Origin: JABMRW01 sp964396965
Lineage (GTDB): Bacteria > Chloroflexota > Dehalococcoidia > Dehalococcoidales > BS750m-G39
Assembly (NCBI GenBank): GCA_964396965.1
Contig: CAYNGD010000006.1
Location: 26,768 to 90,767, forward strand
DNA: 64,000 nucleotides
Direction: 5' to 3'
A model generated the notes under the pieces. It made no database searches, was not told where the DNA came from, and saw only the letters and a list, made by a program, of their open reading frames with translations. Positions 7,837 to 16,693 of this stretch are shown piece after piece (within the stretch, counting starts at the first letter, position 1; every line of letters starts with the position of its first letter). Both the position numbers and the translations under genes were made by a program.

Positions 7837-9126
7837 ATGGCCAGGACCGAGCTGGACAAATACCAGCAGATAAAGAGGTTTGAGGACGACCTGGGCCAGT
7901 GCATGAAGTGCGGCTTCTGCACCTTCTGGTGCCCGGTCTACCGGGAGGAGCGGGTAGAACCTTCGGTGGCACGGGGCAAGGACATGATGATAAGAGGGCT
8001 GCTGGCCGGTGAGCTGGATTATACTAAGGAGTATGCCGACCGCCTGAACCAGTGCACCCTCTGCATGGCCTGCACCGCCAACTGTCCGGCCAAGGCCAAC
8101 ATTCCCAACGTCATCGTCGCCGCCAGGGCGGACACGACCAAAGCTCGTGGCTTGAAGTTTCCCTATAATATCGTCTACCGCTGGCTGCTGCCCCGCCGGA
8201 CGCTTTTCGGTGGCGTGGTCCGCTTCGCCTCCTGGCTCCAGGGTATCTTTATGCCCAGGACCGAGGGCACCATCCGGCATCTATCCCTGTTCCTCTCGGC
8301 GCTAGGCCGGGGCCGGAACATACCCCAGATTGCCCCCCACTTCCTGAGGCAAACGGTGCCGGTGGTGAATAAGCCGCCGGAAGGCGTTAAGACGGTGATG
8401 ACGGTGGGCTATTTCACCGGCTGTATGACCGACTTCGTTCTGCCTGAGCTGGGAAGGCATATTATCGACTTCCTGACCCGGAACGGGGTCGAGGTCATCG
8501 TGCCCCGCGAGCAGGGCTGCTGCGGATCGCCGGTTTTCCTGGGGGCGGGTGACTTCGACACCGGCCGGAAGATGGCCGATAGCAACGTTAAGGCCTTTGA
8601 GGAGGTGGACTACGTGGTCACCGACTGTGCCACCTGTGTCTCGACGCTTAAGGACTACCCCAAATTTCTGGCCGATAGCCCGGAGCGGGAGGAGGCCTAC
8701 AAGAAGTTCGCTGGCAAAATACTGGATATCTCCCAGTTCCTGGTTGACGTGCTGAAATTACCGGCGTCGGCCTATCAACCCTCGGCGGAAGCCAAAGGCA
8801 AGAAGGTCACCTGGCACGACCCCTGCCACCTCAGCCGTTATCTGGGGGTAACCAGCCAGCCCCGGCAGATTATAAGGTCGATACCCGGTGTGGAGTACAT
8901 CGAGATGCCTAACGCTGACCGGTGCTGCGGCATGGCCGGGACCTTCAGCTTTTACTACTACGACCTGTCCAAGCAGATTGCCGATAAGAAGGTGGCGGCA
9001 ATCAAGTCCACCGGGGCCGATATCGTCGTCACCGGCTGCCCCGGCTGTGAGATTCAGCTTATTGACAGCCTGCTGCGGAACAAGGTCCCGGTAGAGGTGA
9101 TGCACATTATGGAGCTGCTGGCCTGA
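7837..9126 (+). CDS. Fe-S oxidoreductase, GlcF/HdrD type (two ferredoxin motifs plus two CCG domains)
   Basis: A 429-residue protein. The N-terminus carries two 4Fe-4S motifs, CMKCGFCTFWCPV (about 26-38) and CTLCMACTANCPA (about 72-84). Two CCG (cysteine-rich) domains follow: TGCMTDF with QGCCGSP and DCATC, then DPCHLSR with DRCCGMAG and GCPGCE. This is the usual partner of GlcD-type flavoproteins and resembles HdrD/HdrB. It starts one base after the flavoprotein stop, so the two are surely cotranscribed. It probably passes electrons between the flavin and a quinone, ferredoxin or disulfide-type acceptor. There is no membrane segment. The gene ends the operon; a terminator follows. Confidence 0.87.
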   Translation: MARTELDKYQQIKRFEDDLGQCMKCGFCTFWCPVYREERVEPSVARGKDMMIRGLLAGELDYTKEYADRLNQCTLCMACTANCPAKANIPNVIVAARADTTKARGLKFPYNIVYRWLLPRRTLFGGVVRFASWLQGIFMPRTEGTIRHLSLFLSALGRGRNIPQIAPHFLRQTVPVVNKPPEGVKTVMTVGYFTGCMTDFVLPELGRHIIDFLTRNGVEVIVPREQGCCGSPVFLGAGDFDTGRKMADSNVKAFEEVDYVVTDCATCVSTLKDYPKFLADSPEREEAYKKFAGKILDISQFLVDVLKLPASAYQPSAEAKGKKVTWHDPCHLSRYLGVTSQPRQIIRSIPGVEYIEMPNADRCCGMAGTFSFYYYDLSKQIADKKVAAIKSTGADIVVTGCPGCEIQLIDSLLRNKVPVEVMHIMELLA

Positions 9127-9147
9127 CGGGCTATCGCAGGCTCTGAC

Positions 9148-9178
9148 AGAGGCTGGTTTTTAAAGCCAGCCTCTTTTG
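9148..9178 (+). terminator. Rho-independent terminator after the reductase/dehydratase operon
   Basis: AGAGGCTGG (9148-9156) and CCAGCCTCT (9166-9174) form a 9-bp stem followed by TTTTGTTT. It lies 22 bases after the Fe-S protein stop and before uvrA. Confidence 0.8.
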
Positions 9179-9245
9179 TTTAAGTATTCTCTAAACTTGT
9201 TGCGTCTGGGGGCAAATGGTAAAATTTAAGAGGGAAGAGAGAAGA

Positions 9246-12122
9246 ATGCCGTTAGACAGCATCGTCGTTAAAGGGGCGAGGGAACACAACCTCAAGAACG
9301 TAGACGTGGTGATACCCCGCGACAAGCTGGTGGTCATCACCGGCGTCTCCGGCTCGGGGAAGAGCTCGCTGGCCTTCGATACTATCTATGCCGAGGGGCA
9401 GCGCCGCTACGTTGAATCTCTATCGGCCTATGCCCGCCAGTTTCTGGGCCGGATGGAGAAGCCCGAGGTTGACTATATCGAGGGCCTGAGCCCGGCCATA
9501 TCTATAGACCAGAAGGGCCCCAGCAAAAACCCTCGCTCCACGGTGGGCACCGTCACCGAGACCTATGACTACCTGAGGCTGCTTTTCGCCCGCGTCGGCC
9601 ACCCCCACTGCCCCCGGTGTGGCCGGGAGATAACCGCCCAGACGGTGCAGCAGATTGTTGACGCCATCCAGAATATAGCCGCGGGCAGCCGCATCATGAT
9701 TCTGGCGCCGCTGGTCAGGGACCGCAAGGGCGAGTACCAGACCGTCTTTGACGACCTGCGCAAGGCGGGCTACGTAAGGGTGCGGGTTGACGGCGAGCTC
9801 CACGACCTCTCCGAGGAGTTCCAGCTGGACAAGTACAAGAAGCACTCCATCGAGGCGGTGGTGGATAGGTTGATAACAGGGCAGCCGGAGGACAAGAGCC
9901 GCATCGCCGACTCGGTAGAGACCGCCCTCAAGCTGGGGGCGGGGGTGGTGCTGGTGGCCGTCGAGGGCGGCGAGGAGCTGCTTTTCTCGGAGCACTTCGC
10001 CTGCGTCCACTGTGGCATCAGCCTGGGGGAGATCGCCCCCCGGACTTTCAGCTTTAACAGCCCTCACGGCGCCTGCCGGGAGTGCACCGGGCTGGGGGTC
10101 AAGCTGGAGATAGACCCCGAGCTGGTGCTGAACAAGGAACTTTCTATTATGGAGGGGGCCATCCGCCCCTGGCAGTTCCATAGCTGGTACTTCTACCGGC
10201 TGGAGCCGATGGCCCGGGCCCACGGCATCTCGCTGAACAAGCCTGTCAAGGACTTGACCCTGGAGCAGCTCAAGCTGCTGCTGTACGGGGAGGGGGGTGA
10301 GGCGAAGTACTACCGCAACCGCTTTGGTCGGCTCCGGCGCTACGATGACAGCTTCGAGGGCATCATCCCGACCATGCAGCGGCACTACCGGGAGACGGAG
10401 TCGGAGAACTCCAGGGCTAACATCGAGCGCTACATGGTGGCCCGGCCCTGCCCCGCCTGCGGCGGCAAGCGCCTCAAGCCGGAGTCTTTGGCGGTGACCA
10501 TCGGCACCAAGAATATTGTTGAGGTCAGCGCCATGTCGGTCAGCCAGGCGATGGAGTGGGTGACCGCTATCAGCGGCGATGGTAAAAGGGCAATGCTCAA
10601 CAAGCGGGAGAGGCTCATCGCCCACCAGATTATCAAGGAGATTCAGTCCCGCCTGGGATTTTTGAGGGATGTCGGCCTGGACTACCTCACCCTCGACCGC
10701 GCCTCGGCGACGCTGGCCGGCGGCGAGGCCCAGCGCATCCGGCTAGCCACCCAGATTGGCAGCGGGCTGATGGGGGTGCTCTATATCTGCGACGAGCCGA
10801 CCATCGGACTTCACCCCGCCGACGACTTCCGCCTGATTGAGACACTGAAACGCCTGAGAGACCTAGGCAACACCATACTGGTGGTGGAGCACGACGAGGC
10901 GATGATGCGGGCGGCCGACCACATCATCGATATGGGGCCGGGGGCGGGGGAGCACGGCGGCTGGATTGTGGCCACCGGCACCATAGAAGATATCATGGCC
11001 TGCCCCGATTCCAAGACCGGGCAGTACCTGAGCGGTACCAAGAAGATACCCCTCCCCTCCCGGCGACGCCCCGGTAACGGCGAGGAGCTGGTCATCAAAG
11101 GGGCCAGGGAGAACAACCTTAAAAATATCGATGTCCATATCCCCCTGGGCAAATTTGTCGGTGTCACCGGCGTTTCCGGCTCGGGCAAGAGCACACTGAT
11201 TGACGATATTTTACATAAAAGGCTGGCCCAGCTCTTCTACCGTTCGCGGGAGCGGGCGGGCGACTGTGATGCTATCACCGGCACCGAGCACATTGACAAG
11301 GTGGTCAACATCGACCAGTCCCCCATCGGGCGCACTCCCCGCAGCAATCCGGCCACCTATACCGGCACCTTCACCCCCATCCGCGAACTCTTCGCCACCG
11401 TCCCCGAGGCCAGGATGAGGGGCTATAAGCCGGGGCGGTTCTCCTTTAACGTCAAGGGCGGGCGCTGCGAGGCCTGCCGCGGGGAGGGATTCATACAGAT
11501 TGAGATGCAGTTCCTGCCCGACGTCACCGTCCCCTGCGAGGTCTGCCAGGGGAAGCGCTATAACCGCGAGGCGCTGGAAATCAGGTTTAAGGGCAAGAAC
11601 ATCGCCGAGGTGCTGGACATGACCGTGGAGCAGGCGCTGGCCTTCTTCGACCACTTCCCCAGGGTCAAGAACAAGCTGGAGACGCTGAGGGATGTGGGGC
11701 TGGGCTATATCCGCCTCGGCCAGCCGGCGCCGACCCTCTCCGGCGGCGAGGCGCAGCGGGTGAAGCTGGCCACCGAGCTATCCAAGCGCTCCACGGGCCG
11801 GACGCTCTATATCCTCGACGAGCCGACCACCGGCCTCGCCTTCGATGACGTGGCCGCCCTGCTGCGGGTGCTGCAGCGCCTGGTTGACGCTGGTAACACG
11901 GTGGTGGTCATCGAGCACCACCTGGACGTCATCAAGAACGCCGACCATATCATTGACCTGGGGCCGGGGGCGGGCGACCGGGGGGGCTATATCGTCGCCA
12001 CCGGAACGCCTGAGGAGATTGCCAGGGTTAAGTCTTCGGCCACCGGCCAGTATTTAGGCCGGGTGCTGCCTAAGGATGTGGAGTATGCTTTGACCGGCAA
12101 ACCCCCGGCAGCGATAGATTAG
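9246..12122 (+). CDS. uvrA: Excinuclease ABC subunit A
   Basis: UvrA (958 residues from this start) recognises DNA damage in nucleotide excision repair. Two ABC ATPase halves are seen: Walker A GVSGSGKS at 33-40 and again near 640, signature LAGGEAQR near 495 and LSGGEAQR near 832. Zinc-finger cysteine pairs occur as CPRC, CVHC, CREC, CPAC, CEAC and CEVC. The ATG at 9246 gives the family-typical MPLDSIVVKGAREHNL; an upstream ATG at 9216 adds ten atypical residues. In the second ATPase the usual TTGLH is TTGLA (GCC codon at about 11839). The gene overlaps sbcC by four bases at its 3' end, on opposite strands. Confidence 0.95.
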   Translation: MPLDSIVVKGAREHNLKNVDVVIPRDKLVVITGVSGSGKSSLAFDTIYAEGQRRYVESLSAYARQFLGRMEKPEVDYIEGLSPAISIDQKGPSKNPRSTVGTVTETYDYLRLLFARVGHPHCPRCGREITAQTVQQIVDAIQNIAAGSRIMILAPLVRDRKGEYQTVFDDLRKAGYVRVRVDGELHDLSEEFQLDKYKKHSIEAVVDRLITGQPEDKSRIADSVETALKLGAGVVLVAVEGGEELLFSEHFACVHCGISLGEIAPRTFSFNSPHGACRECTGLGVKLEIDPELVLNKELSIMEGAIRPWQFHSWYFYRLEPMARAHGISLNKPVKDLTLEQLKLLLYGEGGEAKYYRNRFGRLRRYDDSFEGIIPTMQRHYRETESENSRANIERYMVARPCPACGGKRLKPESLAVTIGTKNIVEVSAMSVSQAMEWVTAISGDGKRAMLNKRERLIAHQIIKEIQSRLGFLRDVGLDYLTLDRASATLAGGEAQRIRLATQIGSGLMGVLYICDEPTIGLHPADDFRLIETLKRLRDLGNTILVVEHDEAMMRAADHIIDMGPGAGEHGGWIVATGTIEDIMACPDSKTGQYLSGTKKIPLPSRRRPGNGEELVIKGARENNLKNIDVHIPLGKFVGVTGVSGSGKSTLIDDILHKRLAQLFYRSRERAGDCDAITGTEHIDKVVNIDQSPIGRTPRSNPATYTGTFTPIRELFATVPEARMRGYKPGRFSFNVKGGRCEACRGEGFIQIEMQFLPDVTVPCEVCQGKRYNREALEIRFKGKNIAEVLDMTVEQALAFFDHFPRVKNKLETLRDVGLGYIRLGQPAPTLSGGEAQRVKLATELSKRSTGRTLYILDEPTTGLAFDDVAALLRVLQRLVDAGNTVVVIEHHLDVIKNADHIIDLGPGAGDRGGYIVATGTPEEIARVKSSATGQYLGRVLPKDVEYALTGKPPAAID

Positions 12123-14689
12123 TTCACCTCAATCGTTGAGCCTTCGGCGGTCTTGATAATATCAATCCGTGTCGGGAAGGAGTCCCTCATCTCCTCCATG
12201 TGGGTGATGACCAGTATCTTCTCGAAGTCGTCCTGAATCGAGTTTATCGCCTCTTTGACCTTTTCGATGCCGGCTACGTCCTGGGTGCCGAAGCCTTCAT
12301 CTATAATCAGGGTGGGGAGGGGTGCCCCCGCCCTCCGGGCTAAAAGCTTGGAGAGGGCGATGCGGACGGCAAAGTTAATGCGGAAGGCCTCGCCGCCGCT
12401 GAACATCTCGTAGTTTCTTGTTCCCAGCTCATCGGCGATTTTTATATCCAGCGTCTCCTGAACTTCTCCCTTCTTGGTCTCCCGCTGGGTCTCAATCTTG
12501 ACGTGCATCCGGTTATCGGTCATCTTGCCCAGCAGGCGGTTGGCTTCGTTCTCAATCTCGGGCAGCGCCATCTCGATGAGCAGCGCCTGTATCCCCTTCT
12601 TGCCGAAGGCCTGGGCCAGCTCCCGGTAGATTTTTTCCTCTTTGGCTGCCTGAGCTATCAGCCTGACCGTCTCCTTCTGCCTGGCCTCAAGCTCGGCGCA
12701 GCGATCCAACCTGGCCCTGGCCTGCCAAGCCAGCTCCTGGGCCTGCTTCTGCTGGTTGTCCAGCGCTTGGTGTTCGGCCTCCGCCCGGGCTAATTCATCG
12801 GCCAGTTGAGGGAGGGCTTCCAGTTCTTGGTTTAGTTCTAGACTTTTCTGCTGGTCAGTCTCGAGCCTCTGCTTTAGCTCACGGCTGGCCTCCTCGGCCT
12901 TCTGGGCCGCATCCTTCTCCTGGCTTAAGAGCCTATCGGCCTCTTCCAGCTCCCGCTTGGGGCTTTCGTACTGCTCCAGCTCGCCGAGGCGCTGGCGCAC
13001 CCGCTCGTGTTGCCCTGAATCGTAATCAAGCTTGGCTGTCTCTTCTTCGACTCTGGCTAACGCCTCCTGCTCACCGGCGGCGAAGTCCTTATTGGCCAGG
13101 CGCTGTTCAATCTCATTGAGGCTCTCTCTGGCCTGGGCTAGCTGGCTTTCTACCGCCTGGGCCTGGCTGATGCCCTGCTTTAATAGGCTTATCTGGCCCT
13201 GCAATGAGGCCCTTTCCTGGTTCAGCCTGTCTTCCAGGGGGGCTATCTCGCCCTCCAGCGCCTCAAGCTCTGTCCTCTTACCGGCCAGTTCACTCTGGCC
13301 TTCCTCCAGGGATTTGGCTTTAGCCTTTTTGTCAGCGGTGTATTGGGTTTTAATTCGCTCCAGGCCTGCGCTGGTCAGCTCGGTCTTGCACAGGGGACAG
13401 CTGGCCCCCTCCTGGTGGGCCAGCATTTCGAGCTTTTCCTCTGTCTCATTTATCTCTTTCTCCAGGCGGTCCTGGCCGGACTCCAGGTAGTTCAGCTGCT
13501 TCCTTAGCTCCTGGGCCGCCTGCCTCTTCCGGCCTATCTCCGCTTCCTGTCCGGCCAGCCTGTCCAGCCTGGCTTCCGCCTGCTGTAAATTGGCCTTGAG
13601 CTGGGGCAGCCTGGCCGCCTCAGCCTCCAGCTGGCCGATTTGGCTCTGGGCCAGCTTGTGCTCGGTGATTAGTTCCGCCTGCGCCCGCTCGATGGCCATC
13701 TCCAGCTGGGCCTTGTGTTTATCCAGGACGACCGATTGCCTGAACTTTTGCTCGAATTCGCCATAGAGTGCCCGGGCTTCGGCCAGTTGAGCGTAGCCCT
13801 CTTCTATAGATTGGCGCCGGGCGATAAGCTCCTCGTATCCTTCAATGCGCGCCCGGTGCTCTTTAAGCTCCTGGTCGCGGCGCTCATGTTCCCTTTTAGT
13901 GGTATTTATGTGCTCCTCAAGCTGGGCCAGCTGTGATTTTTTGTTCTCCAGCGTTTCTTTTTGCTGCCTTAGCCTGTCGAGCCTGGTCTGGTGTTCTTTG
14001 AGCGCCGCTGCGGCCTCGGCCAGCCCCTTCTCCGCCTCGGCCACCTCGGCCTCATAGACGGGCTTTTTGGCCAGCTCACTGGTAATCTCCTCGATAGAGC
14101 GGTCAAGCCGCTCCTTTTCCATCTCATGCTGTCTGGCGCGTTCTTTAGCTGCCTCCTCGAGCCGGTCATAGACGGCCAGCCCCAGGATATTGCCCAGCAC
14201 CTCCTTGCGCTTGTTGGGGGGCTGGTTGGTGAACTCGTCGGCGTGGCCCTGCCTGAGGAAGGCGCTGTTGATGAAGGTGGTGTAGTCCATGTGCAGGGTA
14301 TCGATAATCCTCTGCTGGGTCTGGGTTACGCTGTCGGCGCTGATTGACCTAAAGCCACCGTCGGCGGCTATCTGGAACTCCAGCAGGGTCTTTCCCGAAG
14401 CCGCCCGCCTTCTGGGCTTGGAGTGCTTGCGGATGATGCGGTAGGCCTGCCCGCCCACGGCGAAGTCGAATTCGACCTCCGTCTCGCTCTGTCCCTGGTG
14501 GATGAGGTCGTCGTCGCTCTTGGCCCTGGTCTTGCCCCAGAGCGCCCAGGTCATGGCGTCAATCAGGGCCGACTTGCCGTTGCCATTATCGCCGGCGATG
14601 CAGGCGGTGTGGATGCCGTTGAAATAGAGGGGGGGCACCCTGTCCCGGTAGGGCATGAAGTTGCGCACCGACAGCCTGATGGGAATCAT
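12119..14689 (-). CDS. sbcC: SMC-type nuclease ATPase subunit SbcC
   Basis: An 856-residue Rad50/SbcC-like protein. Walker A GDNGNGKS is at 33-40. Two long coiled-coil arms rich in Glu, Gln, Leu and Ala flank a zinc hook (CPLC, near 435), and the C-terminus has the FSGGEAFR signature and LIIDEGFG Walker B. With SbcD it opens hairpins and processes DNA ends. No sbcD nuclease gene is adjacent on either side, which is unusual because the two are normally coupled. It converges on uvrA with a four-base overlap. The ATG at 14689 has no strong ribosome site but gives the expected MIPIRLSVRNFMPY beginning. Confidence 0.92.
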   Translation of the reverse strand: MIPIRLSVRNFMPYRDRVPPLYFNGIHTACIAGDNGNGKSALIDAMTWALWGKTRAKSDDDLIHQGQSETEVEFDFAVGGQAYRIIRKHSKPRRRAASGKTLLEFQIAADGGFRSISADSVTQTQQRIIDTLHMDYTTFINSAFLRQGHADEFTNQPPNKRKEVLGNILGLAVYDRLEEAAKERARQHEMEKERLDRSIEEITSELAKKPVYEAEVAEAEKGLAEAAAALKEHQTRLDRLRQQKETLENKKSQLAQLEEHINTTKREHERRDQELKEHRARIEGYEELIARRQSIEEGYAQLAEARALYGEFEQKFRQSVVLDKHKAQLEMAIERAQAELITEHKLAQSQIGQLEAEAARLPQLKANLQQAEARLDRLAGQEAEIGRKRQAAQELRKQLNYLESGQDRLEKEINETEEKLEMLAHQEGASCPLCKTELTSAGLERIKTQYTADKKAKAKSLEEGQSELAGKRTELEALEGEIAPLEDRLNQERASLQGQISLLKQGISQAQAVESQLAQARESLNEIEQRLANKDFAAGEQEALARVEEETAKLDYDSGQHERVRQRLGELEQYESPKRELEEADRLLSQEKDAAQKAEEASRELKQRLETDQQKSLELNQELEALPQLADELARAEAEHQALDNQQKQAQELAWQARARLDRCAELEARQKETVRLIAQAAKEEKIYRELAQAFGKKGIQALLIEMALPEIENEANRLLGKMTDNRMHVKIETQRETKKGEVQETLDIKIADELGTRNYEMFSGGEAFRINFAVRIALSKLLARRAGAPLPTLIIDEGFGTQDVAGIEKVKEAINSIQDDFEKILVITHMEEMRDSFPTRIDIIKTAEGSTIEVN

Positions 14690-14710
14690 TTGTGGTTATT
14701 TTAGCACAAA

Positions 14711-16033
14711 TTAAGGGTGACGGGGCTTATGGCGCCGCAGCGATTTGATTGACCTTCCCGTGATGCGGCGGTAGATAACCTCAATAAGAAAGGCCGAACC
14801 GACCATTACCACCAGTACCAGCAGTTCCCTGGGGGCGGTGGTGGCCCTCTGGGCAATCAGTATCGCCAGGGCGCTGAGGCAGACAATAGCGCCGATAACC
14901 GATAGCCACCTCCGGGAACCGGTGGTGGCCGCCAGGCGGGCATTGGCGATGTTGACCGCAGCAAAGATGAGCAGAAAACCGGAGCTGCCCATGGTGGAGA
15001 TGCGGGACAGGTCAAAGAGGTTGGCCACCGTCAGTGTCAGGGCTGAGGTTATCAGCAGTCCCTCGATGGGGCGCCTCCAGACCTCCCTGTCCAGGCCCTC
15101 GGGCAGCTCTCCCTCTTTGGCGATGACGTAGCTGACGCGGGCCGTCCCGTAGAGGGTGGCGTTGATGGCGGAGCCGGTTGATAGCAGGGCGGCGGCGGCA
15201 ATCATGGTGAAGCCAATAGCCCCCAGGAAGGGCCTGGCGGCTTCGGCCAGGGCGTAGTCTTCCGCTGATACTATGCTGGCTACGCTTAAGTTCCCGATGG
15301 TTACCAGGGAGATAAGAACGTAAAGGGCAATAACGAAGCCAACCGCGGAGAAGTAGGCAAGGGGTAGCGTCCGGCGCGGGTTCCTCACGTTTTCGGCGGT
15401 GTTGGCGATAAGCTCAAATCCCTCGTAGGCCAGGAAAATAATCATCCCTCCCGCCACCAGCTGTACCGGAGCGCTCCAGGCCGCCGGCGCCAGCTGGGAC
15501 ACCTTAACGCTCCCCAGCCCCACCCCCAGAAAGACACAGAGTATGGCAATCTTTACCGCCACGATGTAGTTCTCCGATTTGCCGACCGTTTTAGCCCCCA
15601 GGATATTCAGGCAGGTGAAAAGGATAACGGCGGCACTGGCGAGGATATGCTTCCAGATTAGCTGGACGCTTTCCGGGAAAAAGGTAGCCCCGTAGCTGCC
15701 AAAGGCATAGGCGTATAAGGAAAGCATAACGATGTAGCTCAGCCAGAGGAGAACGTTGAGGCCGCCGGTGAGCACTCCGGGGCCGAAGGCCTGGTTGAGG
15801 AATTCAACGGTGCCTCCCTGGCTAGGGTAGGCGATAGATAGTTTGGCGTAGGAGTAGGCTGTTAGCAGGGCTACTATGCCGGCCAGGGCAAAGGCTATCG
15901 GCGTTCCGCCGTGGGCCAGCTGGACGGCCAGACCGAGGACGGCGAAGATGCCTCCTCCAACCATGCCGCCGATGCCGATGGCAACCGCCGACCAGTAGCC
16001 GATTGCCCCTCTTCCGATAGGAGATACGCTCAC
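14711..16033 (-). CDS. APC-superfamily amino acid permease
   Basis: A 440-residue integral membrane protein with about 12 hydrophobic helices. The N-terminal IGIGGMVGGGIFAVLG is the TM1 substrate loop of the amino acid-polyamine-organocation family; QGGTVEFLNQAFG and FLAYEGFELIANTAENVRNP are further family segments. The start is GTG at 16033 with GAAGGGAA upstream. It stands alone between sbcC and the cupin gene, preceded by an extended -10 element (TGCTATTAT, 16078-16086 on this strand). The transported amino acid cannot be predicted. Confidence 0.88.
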   Translation of the reverse strand: MSVSPIGRGAIGYWSAVAIGIGGMVGGGIFAVLGLAVQLAHGGTPIAFALAGIVALLTAYSYAKLSIAYPSQGGTVEFLNQAFGPGVLTGGLNVLLWLSYIVMLSLYAYAFGSYGATFFPESVQLIWKHILASAAVILFTCLNILGAKTVGKSENYIVAVKIAILCVFLGVGLGSVKVSQLAPAAWSAPVQLVAGGMIIFLAYEGFELIANTAENVRNPRRTLPLAYFSAVGFVIALYVLISLVTIGNLSVASIVSAEDYALAEAARPFLGAIGFTMIAAAALLSTGSAINATLYGTARVSYVIAKEGELPEGLDREVWRRPIEGLLITSALTLTVANLFDLSRISTMGSSGFLLIFAAVNIANARLAATTGSRRWLSVIGAIVCLSALAILIAQRATTAPRELLVLVVMVGSAFLIEVIYRRITGRSIKSLRRHKPRHP

Positions 16034-16134
16034 AGGCAGTGGTTCCCTTCAACTAACGTCGCTGGTAACTAACAGGAATAATAGCACACTGCCAGTTGTC
16101 TTTGACAGGGGGTTGGGCCCAGCCCGGCTTTAGA

Positions 16135-16575
16135 CTATTTTTTGGGTTTATCCTTTCTGATATACTGGCCGCCGGTGACCACGGTAAAGTGAAAGATGGG
16201 ACGGTCAACACGCCTCAGTATCAGGGGGCAGTGTTTCATCCCGGCGGGGATAAAAATAAGGCAGCTCCTGGTGATGATATGTTTTTCGTCCTCCAGCCAT
16301 ATCTCTACCTCTCCGCCCAGGTCATAGGGGTCGTCGGCGTTATTGCCGTAAAAGCCGATAATCTCGTCGGAGTTATGCACATGGGGCTCGTTTTCAGTGG
16401 TGGTCGAGGCTTTCACAAACCAGGCGGTGTTCATGTGAAAGGCCCCCTCGACCACGTTTTCGTCCATCCACAGGATTCGTTTGGCATAGGTGGCGTAGAA
16501 CTCGGCGATTTTCTTCTTGCCTTCGGGGATTTTAAGCTCGGTCACGATATATTTGCCGTACTTTGATTCTGCCAT
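16135..16575 (-). CDS. Cupin-fold protein, function unknown
   Basis: A 146-residue soluble protein. The segment EPHVHNSDEIIGFYG and the later FIPAGMKHCPL fit the two cupin motifs (His-x-His, Glu, and a distal His) that bind a metal. It may be a small metal-dependent enzyme or a sensor; no substrate is indicated. A strong AAGGAGG lies 10 bases before ATG. It appears to be a single-gene unit, divergent from ffh. Confidence 0.7.
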   Translation of the reverse strand: MAESKYGKYIVTELKIPEGKKKIAEFYATYAKRILWMDENVVEGAFHMNTAWFVKASTTTENEPHVHNSDEIIGFYGNNADDPYDLGGEVEIWLEDEKHIITRSCLIFIPAGMKHCPLILRRVDRPIFHFTVVTGGQYIRKDKPKK

Positions 16576-16655
16576 CAGGTGTGACCTCCTTCAAGGCTTT
16601 TTTACTCTTGATGTCCGACATTATAACACCTTTTCGGGCTGAAGCTTAAATCGGC

Positions 16656-16684
16656 TTGACCTTGAGACTCCACCCCCTTAGAAT
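16656..16684 (+). promoter_or_regulatory. ffh promoter, near-leaderless
   Basis: TTGACC (16656-16661), a 17-base spacer and TAGAAT (16679-16684). The ffh ATG lies only nine bases after the -10, so the transcript would begin at, or two to four bases before, the start codon. No ribosome-binding site fits in such a leader. Confidence 0.7.
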
Positions 16685-16693
16685 GAGGTTATC

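Noticed and set aside
9420..10625. 401-codon open frame antisense to uvrA
   Set aside because: UvrA is intact on the plus strand; the antisense translation shows no domain and no start site.
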